9,033 nt of DNA from Campylobacteraceae bacterium. Its GTDB lineage: Bacteria; Campylobacterota; Campylobacteria; Campylobacterales; Sulfurovaceae. Shown here in pieces: positions 4,543-9,033 of the stretch. A program made the translations under genes and the position numbers. Position 1 is the first letter of the stretch. Each line of letters begins with the position of its first letter. The notes under the pieces are model-generated. The model was given only the letters and a program-made list of their open reading frames with translations, searched no databases and was not told the origin of the DNA. The DNA is taken from NCBI GenBank assembly GCA_027063105.1, contig JAMOSL010000066.1, positions 1 through 9,033 of the forward strand, in the 5' to 3' direction.

Positions 4543-5649
4543 TCACTGTCCGTCTCTTACACACCTTACAAGATAATCATCATCCTTGCCACGACTGCCG
4601 TCGCCGCCACTATAGAAATCGACAACCCACGCATAACTACTACTATAGGCACAAGAGCTAAAAGACCAATAAGAACTACTATCTGTATTAGTAAATATTG
4701 GATTAATCGCAGGATTTACTCTACCTTTATCTGTAATAGAAACCAGCTCATCAATAGTTGGTAATCTCCATTCAGTGCTACTACCTAAATCTAAGCCCTT
4801 ACAATAGTTAATAGCATTACTATGAGTATAAGTGTTATCATCATCCTCTTTTTGCCAAATAAGAGCTGTATTGTTATCTGTAATAGTACCATCACTATTG
4901 CCTGTATATTTATGAGCTAACCCTCTTTTTAAATCTCCATCAGAGTTTGTAGTAGTATTATCTGTATCTCCTGTTGTAAGTCGTGAGAATTTATTAATTT
5001 GTTCTATTTTGGTTTTTGTCTCATAATATAACTCATATCCATCAGTAGCATCAATTGTATCTGATATTGATATATTACTATCACTAGCAAATATCTCACT
5101 ATCTGCACTTAAATTAATTTTATAATTAAACCAACTACTATTATATACTTCACTACCATTTATTAATCCATCACCATAAACATTAAAGCTATCAGTAGAA
5201 ACCGTGCCATCATCTATATCTTTTATAAAATATATATAAAGCTTATCATCACTTGTGTCAGTTGTAGAGTTATCATCAAACACGGCACTATTGATATATA
5301 AATCGTTAGTATCATCACCAATAGAGATATTAACATCTACACTATTGCTTGTTCCTGCTTGATTTGTGGCAGTTAATTGATTTGCTAATAAATCAGCATC
5401 CTCACCTTTTGCTCCATTGATAACTGCTAAAATAAATAATGAACGACTAATGTTATTATTTTCTAACTCTTTATTCCAATAATCAAAACCATCACTATCC
5501 ACTTTTCGTTTAAATGCATTCTGATATATTGCTTGAATAAAATCAGCATTAGAAAAACCATCTGGATATTTTAATTTTGTCTCATCTTGTTCAAAAAAAC
5601 TTTTGGCTATATCTTCTAATGATAATCCTGAACTTAACCAATAATTCAA
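4543..5649 (-). CDS. Large DUF1566 DGR target protein 2 with DUF4214-like N-terminus (5' frameshift)
   Basis: The readable frame has 368 residues from TTG 5649. Residues about 1-92 contain two DUF4214-like units (NYWLSSGLSLEDIAKSFFEQ; AFKRKVDSDGFDYW), found in surface and exported proteins. About 100-235 is Asp/Ser/Asn-rich and probably beta-structured. About 240-368 is a DUF1566/Lcl_C domain (TALIWQKEDD, EWRLPTIDELVSI, LVRCVRDGQ). Residues 330-368 are encoded by VR2. The true start is probably ATG 5722, preceded by AAGGAG (5728-5733). That frame stops after 8 codons, while removing one base from the A5 run (5713-5717) joins it to ERLYIATFARVADSSGLNYW, a typical DUF4214 beginning. So it is a frameshifted gene, a slippage-controlled one, or a sequencing error. 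As assembled, only a weak internal start remains. No classical signal peptide is seen. Confidence 0.85.
   Translation of the reverse strand: MNYWLSSGLSLEDIAKSFFEQDETKLKYPDGFSNADFIQAIYQNAFKRKVDSDGFDYWNKELENNNISRSLFILAVINGAKGEDADLLANQLTATNQAGTSNSVDVNISIGDDTNDLYINSAVFDDNSTTDTSDDKLYIYFIKDIDDGTVSTDSFNVYGDGLINGSEVYNSSWFNYKINLSADSEIFASDSNISISDTIDATDGYELYYETKTKIEQINKFSRLTTGDTDNTTTNSDGDLKRGLAHKYTGNSDGTITDNNTALIWQKEDDDNTYTHSNAINYCKGLDLGSSTEWRLPTIDELVSITDKGRVNPAINPIFTNTDSSSYWSFSSCAYSSSYAWVVDFYSGGDGSRGKDDDYLVRCVRDGQ
4544..4662 (-). repeat. DGR variable repeat 2 (VR2)
   Basis: VR2 aligns without gaps to TR (VR2 position = TR position plus 633) over 119 bases. There are 16 substitutions in the core, all at coding-strand adenines: TR 3942, 3948, 3956, 3959, 3960, 3962, 3965, 3966, 3971, 3972, 3977, 3981, 3987, 4002, 4014 and 4019. 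Its only other difference is G for C at TR 3915. It changes template Asn codons to Tyr, Asp, Ser, Gly and Arg. Homology extends 7 bases further 5' than in VR1. Confidence 0.93.
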
Positions 5650-5727
5650 TCCACTACTATCAGCAACTCTTGCAAATGTTGCAATATATAATCTTTCAAA
5701 TGAAAAACACTCTTTTTAACATAAAAA

Positions 5728-5733
5728 CTCCTT
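5728..5733 (-). promoter_or_regulatory. Shine-Dalgarno marking the probable original start of target gene 2
   Basis: AAGGAG on the minus strand lies 5 bases before ATG 5722. It supports that codon as the native start, even though the frame from it closes after 8 codons. Confidence 0.6.
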
Positions 5734-5746
5734 CTAAATTTAAAAT

Positions 5747-5759
5747 CTAATTTAATTAG
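5747..5759. promoter_or_regulatory. Palindrome in the divergent intergenic region, possible operator
   Basis: CTAATTTAATTAG is a perfect 6-bp inverted repeat around one base, midway between the two divergent genes and over the expected -35 region of cbiG. It could bind a dimeric regulator, but A+T-rich palindromes also arise by chance. Confidence 0.3.
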
Positions 5760-5775
5760 ACCAAAAAATTTCAGC

Positions 5776-5794
5776 TATAATTTCAAAAAAGGAG
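5776..5794 (+). promoter_or_regulatory. cbiG promoter -10 box and ribosome binding site
   Basis: A consensus TATAAT (5776-5781) is followed by GGAG (5791-5794), 6 bases before the ATG at 5801. The implied leader is only about 12-15 bases. No clear -35 is seen, as is usual for sigma-70 promoters of Campylobacterota. Confidence 0.6.
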
Positions 5795-5800
5795 TTTTAT

Positions 5801-6838
5801 ATGACAATTGCAATAGTAACAATCAATAATCCTAGTTTAGAGTCAGCAAAAAGGCTTTTACCTATTTTATCTTCTCATAAATGTACTATTTTTAATAAAA
5901 GTAATGATGGTGATGGATTTATTATTTATAAAAAATTAGATGATATCTTAACTGCTACTTGGTCTGATTTTGATGCTATTATATTTATTATGGCTACTGG
6001 AGCTGTTATTCGTAAAGTTGCACCTCATCTTAAAGATAAGGCTTCTGACCCTGCTGTTATTATTATGACGCTAGATTTAAAACGAATTATTCCTCTTTTG
6101 TCTGGACATTTAGGTGGGGCTAACGAACTTAGTGTTGAAATTACTGATAATATTGATGGTTGTGTTAATTTTATGACAACTGCTTCTGATCAGATTAAGG
6201 TTTTATCATTTGATATGTTTGCTAAAAAAATGGGATATAAGATTTCTAATCTAAAATCTTTAGCAGAGGTATCAAATAGTATTATTAATAAAGAGATAGT
6301 ACAAGTAGTTACTTATCCAATTATTGAAGAGAAATTAAAAAAATTTGAGGGATATGAAGATGAAAATTTTAAATTTATATCCCCTGATAGATTAGATTTA
6401 TTAAATATAGATATTCCAACAGTTTATATTACTCCACAAAAATTAAATAATAATTCTCTTCAACTTCATCCACAAAATATAGTTTTAGGTCTGGGAATGA
6501 ATAGAGGCACAACTGCTAAAGAAATTGACTTAAGCGTAAAAAGATTTTGTTTGGAACACTCTTTAGATATAGAACAGATAAATTTACTAGCTAGTTTTGA
6601 AGCTAAATCTGATGAAATTGGATTATTGGAATTTTCTAAAAATATTAATAGAGATATTAAGTTTTTCTCATCTGAAGATATAAATGGATTAGAAGAAAAT
6701 TTTAGTCCATCGGAAGCAACACGATTTTTTAATATAAAAGGTGTTGCCGAACCAGCATCTCTTTTAGCTTCTGAAGATAAAACTCTCTTCTTAGCTAAAA
6801 GAATTTATGGAAGCGTAACTATTGCTTCCTCTTTTTAG
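5801..6838 (+). CDS. cbiG: Cobalt-precorrin 5A hydrolase (CbiG)
   Basis: A 345-residue cytoplasmic enzyme of the anaerobic (early-cobalt) cobalamin pathway. It opens the delta-lactone of cobalt-precorrin-5A, releasing acetaldehyde and giving cobalt-precorrin-5B. The N-terminal CbiG domain shows ATGAVIRKVAPHLKDK (65-80), DPAVI (83-87), LLSGHLGGANEL (99-110) and TTASD (126-130). A variable middle domain follows. The C-terminal CbiG_C domain begins at GLGMNRGTTAKEI (230-242, in place of the usual G.GCR.GT) and includes VAEPASLLAS (315-324) and GSVTIASSF. Length and domain order are normal for the family. It is transcribed away from the DGR and converges on ftsH. The stop codons overlap, sharing 6836-6837. 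No other cobalamin genes are visible in this window. Confidence 0.93.
   Translation: MTIAIVTINNPSLESAKRLLPILSSHKCTIFNKSNDGDGFIIYKKLDDILTATWSDFDAIIFIMATGAVIRKVAPHLKDKASDPAVIIMTLDLKRIIPLLSGHLGGANELSVEITDNIDGCVNFMTTASDQIKVLSFDMFAKKMGYKISNLKSLAEVSNSIINKEIVQVVTYPIIEEKLKKFEGYEDENFKFISPDRLDLLNIDIPTVYITPQKLNNNSLQLHPQNIVLGLGMNRGTTAKEIDLSVKRFCLEHSLDIEQINLLASFEAKSDEIGLLEFSKNINRDIKFFSSEDINGLEENFSPSEATRFFNIKGVAEPASLLASEDKTLFLAKRIYGSVTIASSF
6809..6836 (+). terminator. Terminator-like hairpin inside the cbiG 3' end
   Basis: GGAAGC (6809-6814) pairs with GCTTCC (6824-6829) across a 9-base loop, followed by TCTTTTT leading straight into the TAG stop. It lies within the last codons of cbiG. On the other strand it also falls just past the ftsH stop, so it may serve both convergent genes, though the minus-strand U tract is weak. 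Confidence 0.5.
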
Positions 6839-8778
6839 ATATTTCTTTCTTTTGCCTCTGCTTCCTCTTTAGCCACTTTATCATTGTGTGCTAAACGGCT
6901 AGTAAGGTTATTTGCATCTTCGTATTCTTTGATTATTGATCTAACCTTAGAGCCTTCGATAACTTCAACATCTAATAAAACTGCTGTCATATTCTCTATA
7001 GCATCATTATAATCTCTCAGTGTATTTTTAACTCTATCATAATGTTCATCTAGCATTGATTTTACTGTATCATCTATCTTTTCTGCCATCTTTTCACTAT
7101 AATCTTTTTGAGCCATTCCAGTACCTAAAAAACTCTGTTGAGTCTTCTCTAATACCATTAATCCAGCTACTTCACTCATTCCATATACTGAAATCATAGC
7201 TTTAATAATATCTGTTGCTCTCTGTAAATCATTTCCTGCACCTGTACTAATTTCGCCTAAGAATACCTCTTCAGCAGCTCTACCACCTAAAAGAACATCT
7301 ATTTCAGCTAATAGTTCATGCTTTTGTTTTAGAAATCTATTCTCTTCATCTGGTAAATGTAAGGTATATCCTAATGCACCTAATCCTCTTGGAATAATAG
7401 ATACTTTAGTTACTCTTGTTGCACCTTTTGTAAGTTCTGCCATTAATGCATGACCACTCTCATGATATGCTACAATTTTCTTCTCCAACTCATTTATTTT
7501 ACGGTTTTTCTTTTCTAATCCAACAAATGCTCTCTCAATAGCTTCCATTAAGTCTGACTGCTCTATCTGCTTTTTATTTTGTCTACCTGCAAGTAAAGCA
7601 CCTTCATTAATAATATTTGCTAAATCAGCTCCTGCCAATCCTGCTGTAGCTTTTGCGATAGATTTTAAATCTACTTTTTCTGATAATTTAACATCTTTAC
7701 TATGAACTTTTAGTATTGCTAATCTTCCTTCATGGTCTGGTTTGTCTACTAAAACTTGTCTATCAAATCGTCCAGCTCTAAGAAGTGCTGCATCTAATAT
7801 CTCTGGTCTATTTGTAGCTGCCAAAACAATTACTGGAGTATCTGTTCCAAATCCATCCATCTCTGCTAGAAGTTGATTTAAAGTCTGCTCTCGTTCATCA
7901 TTTCCACCCATATTTGCACCACTTGCTCGACTCTTTCCAATAGCATCAATCTCATCAATGAATATAATTGATGGTGCATCTTTTTTAGCTTGTTCAAATA
8001 AATCTCTTACTCGACTTGCTCCAACACCAACAAACATCTCAATAAAACTAGAACCTGTTACAGAAAAGAATGGAACACTAGCTTCACCTGCAACTGCCTT
8101 AGCTAAAAGAGTTTTACCTGTACCCGGAGGTCCTACTAGAAGTAAACCCTTAGGAATTTTTGCTCCTAATTCCATATATTTCTCTGGATACTTTAAGAAG
8201 TCAACAATCTCCTTAACTTCCTCTTTTGCCTCTTCTGCTCCTGCAACATCATCGAATGTAGTATCAGGCTTTTCAGAATTAATCATCTTATCAGATTTCC
8301 CAACTCCTAATATTCCTCCACCCATTCCTTTTTGCATTTTTTTTGCCAAAAAGATCCATATAGCAAAGAAGATAAAGATAGGTAAAAGCATACTAATAAG
8401 CTCTGATACTAAACCATTGCCCATAACACCTTCATATTTAACTTTTTTCTTTTCTAATAGAGGTATCAATTCATTATCAACTGCTGGTACATTTTGAGCA
8501 ATATATCTAATGCTATCTTTTGATATAGCCTCTATAGAAGATGGTGTTATTTTAACACTAGAAATATCACCTTTTTTAATATACTCTTTAACCTCTGAAT
8601 ATGTGACATGTTGAGTTCTAGTCCCTTTTGTATTGACCATATCACCTAATCCATCATCACCTACCATTGATTTGAAAAGCATAATTATGATGATTGAAAA
8701 TAGTGCAAAGGCTAAAAGTGGATTATTATTAAAAAAATTATTTCCACCATTATTGTCTTGATTGTTCTGATTACTCAT
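6835..8778 (-). CDS. ftsH: ATP-dependent zinc metalloprotease FtsH
   Basis: A 647-residue membrane-anchored AAA+ protease that degrades damaged membrane proteins and selected regulators. Layout: an Asn-rich N-terminus, a first membrane segment about 20-37, a periplasmic region, and a second membrane segment about 124-146. The AAA domain has Walker A GPPGTGKT (216-223), the FVG pore loop (249-251), Walker B IIFIDE (271-276) and the second region of homology (321-340, ending in the arginine fingers of RAGRFDR). The peptidase domain has HESGH (439-443) with a third zinc ligand at D517 in TGAGNDLQRAT. All catalytic residues are present and the length is typical. AAGGA precedes the ATG, which overlaps the prmA stop by 8 bases, so the two are probably cotranscribed. 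Confidence 0.97.
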   Translation of the reverse strand: MSNQNNQDNNGGNNFFNNNPLLAFALFSIIIIMLFKSMVGDDGLGDMVNTKGTRTQHVTYSEVKEYIKKGDISSVKITPSSIEAISKDSIRYIAQNVPAVDNELIPLLEKKKVKYEGVMGNGLVSELISMLLPIFIFFAIWIFLAKKMQKGMGGGILGVGKSDKMINSEKPDTTFDDVAGAEEAKEEVKEIVDFLKYPEKYMELGAKIPKGLLLVGPPGTGKTLLAKAVAGEASVPFFSVTGSSFIEMFVGVGASRVRDLFEQAKKDAPSIIFIDEIDAIGKSRASGANMGGNDEREQTLNQLLAEMDGFGTDTPVIVLAATNRPEILDAALLRAGRFDRQVLVDKPDHEGRLAILKVHSKDVKLSEKVDLKSIAKATAGLAGADLANIINEGALLAGRQNKKQIEQSDLMEAIERAFVGLEKKNRKINELEKKIVAYHESGHALMAELTKGATRVTKVSIIPRGLGALGYTLHLPDEENRFLKQKHELLAEIDVLLGGRAAEEVFLGEISTGAGNDLQRATDIIKAMISVYGMSEVAGLMVLEKTQQSFLGTGMAQKDYSEKMAEKIDDTVKSMLDEHYDRVKNTLRDYNDAIENMTAVLLDVEVIEGSKVRSIIKEYEDANNLTSRLAHNDKVAKEEAEAKERNI

Positions 8779-9033
8779 TTGATTCCTTGTAATAGATTAG
8801 TGTTACCCACTCGTCTTTCTTTTTTTGTTCTACCAATTTCAATTTCTTGAATGATGGCAAAACCAACTCTAATTTTGTATCTAAAATTCCTGAAAGAATT
8901 AAAGTTCCTTCTGTTTTTGTAGCTTTAATTAAATCTGAAGAGATGAATCTAAGAATATCTGCTATAATATTTGCAATTACAACATCATACTCTTTATCAA
9001 TTTTATCAGCAGAACCCTCCCATAATTTATGGT
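8771..9033 (-). CDS. prmA: Ribosomal protein L11 methyltransferase, C-terminal part (partial)
   Basis: The window edge cuts the gene. The visible 86 residues include EYDVVIANIIADILRFISSD (the AdoMet-methyltransferase motif with the ANI signature of PrmA), then GTLILSGILDTK and EWVTLIYYKESNE before TAA. PrmA trimethylates ribosomal protein L11 using S-adenosylmethionine in the cytoplasm. The N-terminal L11-binding domain and the glycine-rich AdoMet loop lie outside the window. The final codons overlap the ftsH start (ATGAGTAA), indicating an operon. Confidence 0.9.
   Translation of the reverse strand, partial: HKLWEGSADKIDKEYDVVIANIIADILRFISSDLIKATKTEGTLILSGILDTKLELVLPSFKKLKLVEQKKKDEWVTLIYYKESNE

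Noticed and set aside
4042..4764. Plus-strand open frames at 4042-4353 and 4501-4764
   Set aside because: They are antisense shadows of avd and of the variable gene, without start signals.
7958..8497. Plus-strand open frame of 179 codons
   Set aside because: It is antisense to the conserved AAA domain of ftsH and is explained by codon bias in that gene.

Overview
The window looks like a low-GC member of the Campylobacterota (an Arcobacter/Sulfurimonas-like relative). This is inferred from strong A+T bias, protein character and core genes, and the genus is not certain. Core genes frame an accessory island. The left edge has the last codons of infA (translation initiation factor IF-1) and its terminator. 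The right side has a divergently promoted cbiG (cobalamin biosynthesis), convergent with ftsH, which overlaps prmA.

The island between them (about 0.1-5.7 kb) starts with a decayed DDE transposase. It then carries a diversity-generating retroelement (DGR) on the minus strand. In transcription order this is: a large variable protein with DUF4214-like and DUF1566 domains (4543-5649, probable true start 5722 with a frameshift), an Avd-like four-helix accessory protein (4171-4512), the template repeat TR (about 3911-4029), the DGR reverse transcriptase (1647-2978), and a small secreted DUF1566 protein (1271-1699). Both target proteins end in a variable repeat (VR1 1272-1383, VR2 4544-4662). Read by eye, VR1 differs from TR at 12 positions and VR2 at 16 over the core. 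All 28 differences fall at adenines of the TR coding strand, the diagnostic signature of DGR mutagenic retrohoming. The TR would encode 11 Asn (AAY) codons in the VR frame.

A second mobile system is woven into the DGR. A REP-associated tyrosine transposase (RAYT, 3186-3695) sits between TR and the reverse transcriptase gene. About 19 short palindromic REP hairpins are scattered across the island: four just downstream of the RAYT, five upstream of it, a pair between avd and TR, seven inside the reverse transcriptase gene, and one in the transposase remnant. The hairpins share a 5' GGA[A/C/T] tetranucleotide, a GCTTYAGC core and compensatory stem changes. Many are head-to-head pairs (REPIN-like). 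The two clusters in the reverse transcriptase gene are in frame, add about 75 residues, and lie between catalytic motifs.

The likely working model is that Avd and the reverse transcriptase copy the TR RNA with adenine-directed errors into the 3' ends of two secreted or surface DUF1566 proteins, while the RAYT has spread REP elements through the cassette. Whether the DGR still works is open, because TR and RT are now about 0.9 kb apart and the large target has an N-terminal frameshift.
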